64,000 nt of DNA, taken from assembly GCF_900186585.1 (NCBI RefSeq), contig NZ_FYDD01000004.1, forward strand, positions 434,001-498,000, written 5' to 3'. This document shows, in pieces, positions 16,922 to 24,244 of the stretch; position 1 is the first letter of the stretch, and each line of letters starts with the position of its first letter. The DNA is from Massiliimalia timonensis (GTDB lineage Bacteria > Bacillota > Clostridia > Oscillospirales > Ruminococcaceae). A program made the translations under genes and the position numbers. The notes under the pieces are model-generated. The model made no database searches. It was not told where the DNA came from and was given only the letters and a program-made list of their open reading frames with translations.

Positions 16922-17917
16922 ATGCTGAAATTCGATGAACAAAAACAATTAGACAGTGTCAATGGTGCGCTGAAGCTGCGCGGTACCGTTGAGGCAATCG
17001 TAGATAGGATCGTACAAGAGGGCTATACCGATCTGTTTTTTGTCGGAGTGGGAGGAACTTATGCTTCCGGGATGCAGGTTGTTACCTACATGGCTGGAAA
17101 CAGCGAGATTTCTGCCTACGCTGAAAATGCCGCGGAGCTTTTGACCAGCGGAAGCAAAAAATTCAAAAAGGGCGCGGTGATGATCTTTTCTTCCGTCACC
17201 GGCAGTACCGAGGAAATGGTGAAGATCGTAGAGCTTGCCAAGGAACGGGAGGTCCGTATCATTGCATTTGTGGATAAGGCCGACGCGCCGCTGGCAAAAG
17301 AGATCGAAGGGTGTATCTCCTATCCGGGAAATGAACAGCTAAAGCTGTTTATGGTGGCTCACCGGTTTATGTACCACAACCATGAATTCGATGATTACGC
17401 TGATTTTTACCGGGAAATGGAGGATTCACTGGCGCAGGCGCTGGTGGATGTGGAGAAAAAGGCGGATGCTTTTGGCCTTGCGTTTGCACAGCAGCACGAA
17501 TATGATGATCTGCATTATTTTGTAGGGGCGGGCACCCTGTGGGGCGCTACTTATTCTTACGCGATGTGCTACTGGGAAGAAATGCACTGGATCCGCACTA
17601 AATCGATCCATGCGGCGGAATTCTTCCACGGGATGCTGGAAGTGGTGGAAAAGGATACGCCGGTCACAGTATTTGTCGGAGAAGACGCCCAAAGGCCTTT
17701 GGCCGAGCGTGTGGCCCGTTTCCTGCCGCGGATCTGCGCGAATTACACCATCATTGATACCAAGGATTATGAGCTCAAAGGGATCAGTGAAAAGTACCGC
17801 GGGCTGATTTCACATCTGGTGATGCACGCTGTGACCCAAAGGATCGACGCGCATCTGGAAAAGATCAGCTGCCATCCGATGGAGATCCGCAGGTATTACC
17901 GCAGATTAGATTACTGA
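16922..17917 (+). CDS. frlB: SIS-domain fructosamine-6-phosphate deglycase (FrlB-like)
   Basis: A cytoplasmic deglycase expected to split a 6-phospho Amadori product into glucose 6-phosphate and an amine or amino acid. Two SIS domains are visible: FFVGVGGTYASGMQ and FSSVTGSTEEMV in the first, and YFVGAGTLWGATYS in the second. The candidate catalytic pair is Glu220 (YWEEMHW) and His236 (AEFFHGMLE), 16 residues apart. This matches my recollection of Glu214/His230 in Salmonella FraB and the spacing in E. coli FrlB. The C-terminus RRYYRRLDY parallels RRYYGGLVEY of FrlB. GGAGGG precedes the ATG at 16922; a TTG at 16901 is upstream of that site. It is the last gene before a terminator and pairs with the FrlD-like kinase. 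Confidence 0.85.
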   Translation: MLKFDEQKQLDSVNGALKLRGTVEAIVDRIVQEGYTDLFFVGVGGTYASGMQVVTYMAGNSEISAYAENAAELLTSGSKKFKKGAVMIFSSVTGSTEEMVKIVELAKEREVRIIAFVDKADAPLAKEIEGCISYPGNEQLKLFMVAHRFMYHNHEFDDYADFYREMEDSLAQALVDVEKKADAFGLAFAQQHEYDDLHYFVGAGTLWGATYSYAMCYWEEMHWIRTKSIHAAEFFHGMLEVVEKDTPVTVFVGEDAQRPLAERVARFLPRICANYTIIDTKDYELKGISEKYRGLISHLVMHAVTQRIDAHLEKISCHPMEIRRYYRRLDY

Positions 17918-17925
17918 TACAGTTG

Positions 17926-17967
17926 CAATATCCGGGAAGGGCAAGTCCTTTCCGGATATTGTTTTTT
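17926..17967 (+). terminator. Rho-independent terminator of the Amadori operon
   Basis: CAATATCCGGGAAGG pairs with CCTTTCCGGATATTG with a 6-nt loop and is followed by TTTTTT. Confidence 0.85.
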
Positions 17968-18214
17968 ATTCCGTGTGAGCGATGGGAGGATTCCAGTTTT
18001 TGGAGAAGATGTTTTCCCGCCGATAAAAAACAAGCTCAAAAATCCATACACAAATATCCCGATACCTGTTATAATAAGGACATGGATCTAACAGGAGGGG
18101 TAGTGTGCAAAATACTTTTTCACACCCCGTTTTTGTGCCTTTGCTGCAAAAAGCAAAGCGGCAATCGGCTTCGCCGAGCGGCACAAATTCCGAAGAAAGG
18201 AATGATTGATTTTT
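17968..18214 (+). other. Intergenic region with hairpins and a weak promoter
   Basis: There is a TATAAT at 18070-18075 with a poor -35. Downstream are GGAGGGG (18094-18100) and a GTG (18103) opening a 41-codon Cys-rich frame that runs past the next start, but the spacing is only 2 nt. Two hairpins lie at about 18139-18180: CTTTGCT/AGCAAAG, and TCGGC-TTC-GCCGA. It could be a structured leader or a tiny ORF; neither is convincing. Confidence 0.3.
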
Positions 18215-18592
18215 ATGCCATCATTTGATTTTTCCATTGAAACACAGCAAGGGGAATGGGTGAATGTCAGTGACAAGGTTCGGACAGCTGCGGCTCTAAG
18301 CCGGATAGAGGATGGGCTTTGCGTGATTGACTGTCCCTATCTGGATGCGGCGGTCGTGATCAGCGACAGTGATGAGGCGCAGGCGAAATCGATGGAACGG
18401 GAGTGGGACGGCGTTTTTAAAAATATGCCGCAGGAAACCGCCGCTCGTTTAAAGGCGGCCATGCTTGGGGGCGCGAAAACGATTTTGATCGAGCATGGGA
18501 AGCTGTTCCTTCGGCGGGAGCAGGCGGTTTATCTGTGTGAATTCGGCCAAGCACAGGAGAGGATGCTGTTTATCAAGGTGGTAGGCTCATGA
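18215..18592 (+). CDS. YjbQ/UPF0047-like protein with altered active-site motif
   Basis: It resembles the YjbQ (UPF0047) family, some members of which have weak thiamine-phosphate synthase activity. The C-terminal signature is present in changed form: AAMLGGAKTILIEHGKLFLRREQAVYLCEF matches the usual GSS.T..I..G.L.LG.WQ.IY.CEFDGPR pattern. In the middle, the normal VPHTTAAV motif is CPYLDAAV, so the conserved histidine and threonines are lost. It is 125 aa from the ATG at 18215; a TTG at 18206 is closer to AAAGGA. It overlaps the YaiI-type gene by 4 bp. The altered motif suggests a different or lost activity. Confidence 0.7.
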   Translation: MPSFDFSIETQQGEWVNVSDKVRTAAALSRIEDGLCVIDCPYLDAAVVISDSDEAQAKSMEREWDGVFKNMPQETAARLKAAMLGGAKTILIEHGKLFLRREQAVYLCEFGQAQERMLFIKVVGS

Positions 18593-19026
18593 CTATTTTT
18601 ATTGATGCAGACGGCTGTCCAGTTGTTGACCTTACCCTAAAGATCGCAAGGGAATTAGAGATACCTGTCCTGTTGATCTGCGACACCTCCCACCGGTTTG
18701 AGCGGGAGGGCGCGCAGACGATCACCGTATCAAAGGGAGCAGACTCTGCTGATTTTGCCTTAGTAAACCGGGTAGTGCCCGGGGATGTGGTGGTGACTCA
18801 GGATTATGGACTGGCTGCTATGTGCTTGGCAAAACGGGCATTGCCGCTGAACCAGGATGGCATGGTGTACACGAATGAAAATATTGACGCGCTTTTGCTG
18901 TTTCGCCACACCGCCAGGAAAATACGCAATGCAGGCGGGCGGCTGAAAGGGAACGCCAAACGCGACCGCGCGGTACAGGACAAGGCGTTTGCAGACGCTT
19001 TGCGGAAAATCCTACTGGGCGCTTGA
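18589..19026 (+). CDS. YaiI/YqxD family (UPF0178, DUF188) protein
   Basis: A cytoplasmic PIN-like fold protein of unknown role. Family signatures are MTIFIDADGCPV at the N-terminus, LICDTSHRF, TVSKGADSADFALVNRV, GDVVVTQDYGLAAMCLAK and a basic, positively charged end (RKIRNAGGRLKGNAKRDRA). The DADxCPV and TQDYxLA motifs carry acidic residues that would bind metal in PIN-like nucleases. It is 145 aa, normal for the family. The start overlaps the preceding stop (ATGA), so both are one unit. The promoter of the next transcript overlaps its last codons. Confidence 0.88.
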   Translation: MTIFIDADGCPVVDLTLKIARELEIPVLLICDTSHRFEREGAQTITVSKGADSADFALVNRVVPGDVVVTQDYGLAAMCLAKRALPLNQDGMVYTNENIDALLLFRHTARKIRNAGGRLKGNAKRDRAVQDKAFADALRKILLGA

Positions 19027-19051
19027 CATTTTAAAATAGGTGTGCTATACT
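19023..19051 (+). promoter_or_regulatory. Consensus sigma-A promoter for the ABC-F leader
   Basis: TTGACA (19023-19028), a 17-bp spacer and TATACT (19046-19051). Transcription would start near 19058, about 210 nt before the ABC-F start codon. Confidence 0.8.
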
Positions 19052-19083
19052 TCACACCGTAACTTACGATAAGGGGTGGAAGG

Positions 19084-19095
19084 ATGCGCAATTAG
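19084..19095 (+). CDS. Three-codon leader peptide MRN
   Basis: ATG CGC AAT TAG follows AAGGGGTGGAAGG, a usable ribosome binding site, about 26 nt into the transcript. Very short leader peptides upstream of a terminator are known to control several ABC-F and erm resistance genes through drug-stalled ribosomes. This reading is inferred from layout only. Confidence 0.55.
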   Translation: MRN

Positions 19096-19247
19096 TCTAT
19101 ATTCATTTACAGCAAATCAAGGTTTTGTTGTCGGAGTATAGGCGGTAGTGTGCGTATTTTTGGAAAAGTACGAGCTTTTTCATTCCTTGTAGCAAGTTCC
19201 TTGCAGGGGATTTGAGTCTGTTTCCGATTGCGAAACAGACTTTTTTT
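19096..19247 (+). promoter_or_regulatory. Ribosome-mediated attenuator upstream of ABC-F gene
   Basis: After the leader peptide the RNA can form a hairpin around GCGTATTTTT/AAAAGTACGAGC (about 19153-19177) and another around GCAAG-TTC-CTTGC (about 19192-19205). Then comes a strong terminator: AGTCTGTTTC (19215-19224) pairs with GAAACAGACT (19232-19241), followed by T7. The GGAGGG for the ABC-F gene lies just beyond. A stalled ribosome on the leader could shift pairing and allow read-through. Confidence 0.7.
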
Positions 19248-19268
19248 ATTGTCTGGAGGGATTGCCTT

Positions 19269-20798
19269 ATGCTACAGATCAATGATCTTACCATCACTTT
19301 GAAGAAGGATCTCAGAACTATTTTGGAACACTTTACCTTCACTTTGAATCCGGGAGACCATGCGGTGATCATCGGAGAGGAGGGGAACGGGAAAAGCACC
19401 CTGCTGAAACTGATTTATCAGGAGGCTTTGGTAGAATCTTATACCGAATACACCGGAGAAATTATAAAAGGGAACAACCGGCTGGGTTATCTCGCCCAGG
19501 AAATGCCCCCGAAAGACAAGGAAAAAACGATCTATGATTATCTGTTTGAACACGGCGCGTATGACGATTTAGACGCAAAAGAGATCGCGATGGTGGCTTC
19601 CCAGCTCAGACTGCCGGCAGAGTTTTTGTACTCGGATCAGATGATCGGCACCTTGTCCGGCGGGGAAAAGGTGAAGCTTCAGCTGGCACGCATTTTTATG
19701 TGCCGCCCTGACGTTCTGCTGTTGGATGAGCCGACGAATGATATTGACATCGACACACTGGAGTGGCTGGAGGGATTTATCAATCAATGCGATCTGCCGA
19801 TCCTTTATGTTTCTCATGATGAAACGCTGATCGAGCGCACAGCCAATGTGATCATTCATTTGGAACAGGTACGGAAAAAGACAGTTTGCCGGCATACCAT
19901 TGCCGCAGTCCCCTATGCGGAATATATGAAAAAACGCAGCAGCCAGCTGTTCCATCAGGAGCAGGTAGCAAGGAAGGAACAGGCGGAGCATCAAAAACAG
20001 ATGGAGCGCTGGCAGCAAATCTACAATAAAGTGGACCACCAGCAAAGCGCTATTTCCCGAGGAGACCCGCATGGCGGACGGCTGCTCAAAAAGAAGATGA
20101 AAGCCGTGAAATCTACGCAACGCCGGCTGGAAAAAGCCGGAGAACAAATGACCCAGCTCCCGGATGTAGAAGAAGCGATCTTTCTGGACTTTGAAGCGTC
20201 GGCGCTCCCGGCTTCTAAAGAAGTGTTAAACCTAAAGCTGGCGGAATTAAAGCTGCATGAAAAACGGCTGACCGGTCCAGTCAGGCTGCGGGTAGTTGGA
20301 CGGGAACATGTTGGGATCATTGGGCGAAACGGGGTGGGAAAAACCACCTTGCTGCGGATCATTGCGGAAACATTGCTTGCCCGCACCGATTTTAAAGCAG
20401 CATATATGCCGCAGAACTATCAGGATGAGCTGGACTATCGGAAAACTCCCATTGAGATTTTGGCGCCCTCCGGTGAAAAGGACGATGTTACCCGTGCGCG
20501 CAGCTATTTGGGGAGTACAAAATACACTCACGATGAGATGGAGCATGCGGCGGGGGACCTGTCCGGAGGACAACGGGCAAAGCTGTTGTTTTTAAAGATG
20601 ATCCTAGAAAAATGCGATGTTTTGATTTTAGACGAACCCACCCGGAATTTCAGCCCATTGTCCAATCCAGTGATCCGAAAGATCCTGCGGGAGTACAGCG
20701 GCGCTATCATCAGCATCACCCATGACCGAAAATATCTGGACGAGGTTTGCGACAGGGTTTACAGGCTCACGGAAGAGGGCTTGGAATTGGTACGGTGA
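19269..20798 (+). CDS. ABC-F protein, probable ribosome-protection factor
   Basis: A cytoplasmic ATPase with two ABC domains and no membrane part, 509 aa. The first domain has Walker A GEEGNGKST, signature LSGGEKVKLQLAR and Walker B LLLDEPTNDID. A charged linker of about 80 aa (rich in Lys, Gln and Glu) follows. The second domain has GRNGVGKTT, LSGGQRAKL and LILDEPTRNFSPLSNPV. The altered second Walker-B region (DEPTRN.SPLSNPV rather than DEPTNHLD) is, as I recall, seen in antibiotic-resistance ABC-F proteins of Firmicutes. The start is the ATG at 19269 with GGAGGG 8 nt upstream. The drug-sensing style attenuator upstream supports an antibiotic-linked role (lincosamide, pleuromutilin, streptogramin or similar), but the class cannot be assigned. 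Confidence 0.85.
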   Translation: MLQINDLTITLKKDLRTILEHFTFTLNPGDHAVIIGEEGNGKSTLLKLIYQEALVESYTEYTGEIIKGNNRLGYLAQEMPPKDKEKTIYDYLFEHGAYDDLDAKEIAMVASQLRLPAEFLYSDQMIGTLSGGEKVKLQLARIFMCRPDVLLLDEPTNDIDIDTLEWLEGFINQCDLPILYVSHDETLIERTANVIIHLEQVRKKTVCRHTIAAVPYAEYMKKRSSQLFHQEQVARKEQAEHQKQMERWQQIYNKVDHQQSAISRGDPHGGRLLKKKMKAVKSTQRRLEKAGEQMTQLPDVEEAIFLDFEASALPASKEVLNLKLAELKLHEKRLTGPVRLRVVGREHVGIIGRNGVGKTTLLRIIAETLLARTDFKAAYMPQNYQDELDYRKTPIEILAPSGEKDDVTRARSYLGSTKYTHDEMEHAAGDLSGGQRAKLLFLKMILEKCDVLILDEPTRNFSPLSNPVIRKILREYSGAIISITHDRKYLDEVCDRVYRLTEEGLELVR

Positions 20799-20858
20799 GG
20801 ACAGCTTATAAGGAAAGTTCAGTTCAACAGATCGATGCTTGGAAAGGAAAAATTTTCT

Positions 20859-21334
20859 ATGGAAAACAGACTTGAAGTTTTACGAAGAAAGCTTGACCAA
20901 ATCGTAACAGATAACGAGTTTGGACAAATTTGTATGTACGCTTCACATATGTATGGGGTGTCAAAGTTTTGCGCCCTGTTGGCGGCAAAGAGGGATCTAA
21001 ACGCAAAACTTGCGGCTGCATGCGGGATGCTGCATGATATTGGATATATGGCGGGCGGAAACAGCGATAATCATGCGAAAGAGGGGCGAAACGGGCAGAA
21101 GCCGTCTTAAAGGAGATGGGGGCCTATGATGACCGTGAAATCAAAATAATCACTGCCGCAATTGCCAACCACAGTGATAAACACCATATCCATAACGACT
21201 ATGATGAAATGTTAAAAGATGCTGATGTCATGGATCACTGCTTCTATAATCCTGATTTTCCGGTTTCGGAATGGGAGAAAGACCGGTACCATCATCTTCT
21301 TACAGAAATTGGGATCACTTCGATCAATGAGTGA
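20859..21334 (+). pseudogene. HD-domain phosphohydrolase, frameshifted by one missing G
   Basis: The first part (ATG at 20859 after GGAAAGGAAA) reads to HAKEG and includes the metal-binding HD in GMLHDIGYM. At GGGG (21083-21086) the frame is lost and a stop follows at 21108-21110. The -1 frame continues correctly with AKRAEAVLKEMGAYDD and on through IANHSDKHHIHND and MLKDADVMDH to 21334. One extra G restores a single protein of about 158 aa, the size of small HD hydrolases. It is either a recent mutation or a homopolymer base-calling error. The natural substrate is unknown. It has no operon partner. Confidence 0.8.
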
Positions 21335-21451
21335 TTTTACGAAATTTCATACACATGAAATCGTTCACTGCAAAGGAGAAAAAGATCCCGCTGAATTTTC
21401 TGTGAAACTAGATCGCCAAAAGGAAATGGGCAGCGCCGTGAAACGACAGAA

Positions 21452-21494
21452 ATTTCAATTTTCCATTGAAATCTTTCCTGTTTTCCGATAAAAT
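21452..21494 (+). promoter_or_regulatory. MATE promoter with overlapping inverted repeat
   Basis: ATTTCAAT-TTTCC-ATTGAAAT (21452-21472) is a perfect 8-bp inverted repeat. Its right arm contains the -35 box TTGAAA (21466-21471), followed by 17 bp and TAAAAT (21489-21494). A dimeric repressor bound there would block the promoter. The regulator is not identifiable in the window. Confidence 0.6.
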
Positions 21495-21537
21495 AGAAAA
21501 GATAAGATGTGAATTATGTAAAAAAGAGAGGATTATT

Positions 21538-22908
21538 ATGGACGCAGGAAGATCAACAAAAATGGGTACTGCGCCGATGTTTCCATTGGTAATGGCAATG
21601 TCGTTCCCTGCCATGCTTTCGATGCTGGTACAGGCGCTTTACAATGTTGTGGATAGTTATTTTGTAGCGAAAATTTCAGAGTCAGCACTGACGGCGGTAT
21701 CTTTGGCGTTTCCGTTGCAGACCTTGATGATCGCGGTGGCGATCGGGACTGCGGTCGGGCTGAATTCCCTGATCTCGCGCCGCTTGGGGGAAGGACGCCA
21801 AAAGGATGCGGACCGCGCCGCGACCCACGGCCTGATTTTGGGAGTGGTAAACTGGATCGTGTTCGCACTGGTCGGGCTTTTGGGAACAAACGCTTTCTTT
21901 AACGCGTTTACCGACGACCCGGTCGTACATCAGATGGGGTGCGATTATACCTATGTAGTGCTGATCGTTTCCTTTGGGATCTTTGTGGAGGCGAATGTTT
22001 CCCGTACGCTTCAAGCGACCGGAAATATGATCATTCCGATGGTCACACAGCTTGCCGGGGCAATTACCAACATTATCATGGACCCGATTTTGATTTTTGG
22101 CCTGCTGGGCTTTCCAAGGCTGGAGGTTATGGGCGCGGCGGTTGCAACCGTTGCGGGGCAGATCGTGGCAATGATCATCGCACTGCTGGCGCTGTTCTTC
22201 AAAGACCATGATGTGCATATCTCGTTCCGCGGGTTCCGGCCGCATTGGCGGACGATCCGTGATATTTATGCGGTAGGATTCCCGTCTATGGTAATGCAGG
22301 CGATCGGCTCTGTGATGACGGCTGGCATGAATGCGATTTTGATCTCTTTTTCCCAAACAGCAGTGGCTCTGTTTGGCGTGTACTTTAAATTGCAGTCTTT
22401 CGTGTTTATGCCGGTATTTGGGCTAAATACCGGACTTATGCCGATCATCGGCTATAACTACGGGGCAGGCAACCGCAAACGTCTGTTAAGCGCATTAAAG
22501 ATCGGCGCGGTCATAGCCGCTGTCATCATGGCTGTAGGAATGGCGGTCTTCTGGATTTTCCCGGAATGGCTTTTGGGGATCTTTGAAGCTTCGGATGAGA
22601 TGGTCGAGATTGGTGTTCCGGCACTGCGGAGCATTTCTTTGTGCTTTGTGCCGGCGGCGATCGGCATTATTTGCTCTACCCTGTTCCAGGCGGTCGGAAT
22701 GGGGACGCGAAGTTTGTTTGTTTCCCTGCTGCGGCAGTTGATTTTGATTTTGCCAGTGGCATATCTCTTATCCAAAATTGGGTTGAATTATGTATGGTAT
22801 GCGTTCCCGATCGCGGAAACTTTTTCGCTGTTGGCAAGCGTACTGCTGGCGCTTTCGGTTTACAAGCATAAGATCCGCGGCCTGGTACCGATTCGCGGGG
22901 AAGAATAA
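21538..22908 (+). CDS. MATE family efflux transporter
   Basis: A cytoplasmic-membrane exporter of drugs or cationic compounds driven by a Na+ or H+ gradient. At 456 aa it has 12 predicted helices in two similar halves. Typical motifs are FPAMLSMLVQALYNVVDSYFVAKI near the start, RLGEGRQKDADRAATHG after helix 3 and the second-half counterpart NTGLMPIIGYNYGAGNRKRL. The start is the ATG at 21538, 5 nt after AGAGAGGA. The promoter overlaps an inverted repeat, so the gene is probably inducible. It lies near the ABC-F gene but has its own promoter. Substrate unknown. Confidence 0.9.
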   Translation: MDAGRSTKMGTAPMFPLVMAMSFPAMLSMLVQALYNVVDSYFVAKISESALTAVSLAFPLQTLMIAVAIGTAVGLNSLISRRLGEGRQKDADRAATHGLILGVVNWIVFALVGLLGTNAFFNAFTDDPVVHQMGCDYTYVVLIVSFGIFVEANVSRTLQATGNMIIPMVTQLAGAITNIIMDPILIFGLLGFPRLEVMGAAVATVAGQIVAMIIALLALFFKDHDVHISFRGFRPHWRTIRDIYAVGFPSMVMQAIGSVMTAGMNAILISFSQTAVALFGVYFKLQSFVFMPVFGLNTGLMPIIGYNYGAGNRKRLLSALKIGAVIAAVIMAVGMAVFWIFPEWLLGIFEASDEMVEIGVPALRSISLCFVPAAIGIICSTLFQAVGMGTRSLFVSLLRQLILILPVAYLLSKIGLNYVWYAFPIAETFSLLASVLLALSVYKHKIRGLVPIRGEE

Positions 22909-22978
22909 AAATCTTCCGAAAAGCAGAAATAGGGCCCCGGCTATAACTGTTTGATATACAGGAAACGGAGTAGTTGTT

Positions 22979-23491
22979 TTGGAACGATGGGATTTATATA
23001 CAGAGGACAGGAAACTGACCGGAGAAACCCATATCAGAGGAATGGAACTGCCGGAAAACAAATATCATTTGGTGGTGCATGTATGGATCAAAAATAGTCA
23101 GGGGAAATACCTGATTTCTCAGCGTTCGGCAAATCGGCCAACATTTCCGCTGATGTGGGAATGTGTAGGCGGCTCGGTGCTCTATGGTGAAAGCAGCTTG
23201 CAGGGTGCGGTCCGTGAAGTTTGGGAAGAAGTTGGGATAGACCTTGGCGCTTCAACCGGAAAGCTAGTATTTACAAAAACGCGGGGAACCATTGGGGAAA
23301 AGAGGTTCAACGATATTTTGGATGTCTGGCTTTTTGAATATGACGGGAAAGCTGATTTGTCGCGTGTAACGACCGATGAGGTCTGCCAAACACAATGGCT
23401 TGCCCCTGAACAAATTAGATGTCTGTACCAGAAGCATCTGCTGGTTGATACATTGGAATATTTTTTTCAAAAGATCGCAGTGCTGGACTGA
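22979..23491 (+). CDS. Nudix hydrolase (MutT/IPP-isomerase-like subgroup)
   Basis: A cytoplasmic hydrolase of a nucleoside-diphosphate-linked compound. The Nudix box is complete: GGSVLYGESSLQGAVREVWEEVG fits GX5EX7REUXEEXGU. The N-terminus ERWDLYTEDRKLTG matches the subgroup that resembles isopentenyl-diphosphate isomerase. It is 170 aa from a TTG start at 22979, 8 nt after GGAG. It stands alone and ends at a perfect hairpin. The substrate cannot be predicted. Confidence 0.85.
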   Translation: MERWDLYTEDRKLTGETHIRGMELPENKYHLVVHVWIKNSQGKYLISQRSANRPTFPLMWECVGGSVLYGESSLQGAVREVWEEVGIDLGASTGKLVFTKTRGTIGEKRFNDILDVWLFEYDGKADLSRVTTDEVCQTQWLAPEQIRCLYQKHLLVDTLEYFFQKIAVLD

Positions 23492-23506
23492 CCTGCATGA
23501 AAGGCC

Positions 23507-23534
23507 AAAAAGCCGTCCGCTAGGACGGCTTTTT
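23507..23534. terminator. Rho-independent terminator
   Basis: AAAAAGCCGTCC-GCTA-GGACGGCTTTTT, a perfect 12-bp stem with A- and T-runs, 15 bp after the Nudix stop. Confidence 0.9.
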
Positions 23535-23587
23535 ATTTTTCGGAAAATCTGTTATACTGAAGAAAAAAGCTGGAAGGAAGAAAAGGC

Positions 23588-24244
23588 ATGAGTTTTGTCA
23601 AGGAAATGATTGGCCACAGCATGGACCTGTGGGAGGGATATGTGAGCCATCCGTTTTTGCAGGAACTGACCAGCGGAGCCCTGCCGCAGGAAAAGCTAAA
23701 GCGCTATATTGTGCAGGACAGCCTGTATTTAAGGGAGTATGCCCGGATTTTTGCAGTTGGGCTTTTAAAGGCTCCGTCCATGCAGGATATGGCTCATCTG
23801 AGCAGTTTGATCTCCGGGACGGTACAGGGGGAATACTTGACCCGTGACCGTTATCTACGGGAGTTCGGGGTAAAAGACTGGGAAGCAGAATCCCTCCTGC
23901 CGGAAAACCAGGCTTATCTGGATTATATGATGGGTGAAGCACAGCGCGGGGAGCTGCCCGAGATTTTTGCGGCAGTTTTGCCTTGTATGTTAAGCTATTG
24001 TTACATTGGCCGGGAGCTGATGCGGCGCTATCCAGAACAGGTGGCGGCCTCCCCCTATGCGGACCTGATACAAGATTACGGAAGTGACAGCTATTATGAG
24101 TTGTGCCGGTCTGACGCCGCATATGCGGACACGCTTTATGGGCCGCTCTCTTTGGAACGGAAAGCGCATTTAAAAGAAATATTCCGTACTGCCAGCGATT
24201 ATGAGATGAAGTTCTGGGACATGTCTTATCGGGAGGAAACGTAA
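23588..24244 (+). CDS. tenA: TenA-type thiaminase II / aminopyrimidine aminohydrolase
   Basis: A cytoplasmic enzyme that salvages pyrimidine from degraded thiamine by hydrolysing an aminopyrimidine to HMP. It is an all-helical fold of 218 aa. HPFLQELTSGALPQEKLKRYIVQDSLYLREYARIF near the start, the conserved cysteine region LPCMLSYCYIGREL and a terminal YEMKFWDMSY are family marks. AAGGAAG lies upstream of the ATG. The stop is immediately followed by the thiM start (ATG at 24245), so the operon tenA-thiM-thiE is tightly coupled. A TATACT -10 (23553-23558) lies only 30 bp upstream; there is no room for a TPP riboswitch. Confidence 0.9.
   Translation: MSFVKEMIGHSMDLWEGYVSHPFLQELTSGALPQEKLKRYIVQDSLYLREYARIFAVGLLKAPSMQDMAHLSSLISGTVQGEYLTRDRYLREFGVKDWEAESLLPENQAYLDYMMGEAQRGELPEIFAAVLPCMLSYCYIGRELMRRYPEQVAASPYADLIQDYGSDSYYELCRSDAAYADTLYGPLSLERKAHLKEIFRTASDYEMKFWDMSYREET

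Noticed and set aside
17923-18228. 101-codon frame between the deglycase and YjbQ-like genes
   Set aside because: It runs through a terminator hairpin and has no acceptable start; a shorter GTG-started part at 18103 has only 2-nt spacing to its site.
21682-22356. 224-codon minus-strand frame inside the MATE gene
   Set aside because: It is a shadow of a real membrane-protein gene, with no start signals and an implausible His/Arg-rich product.
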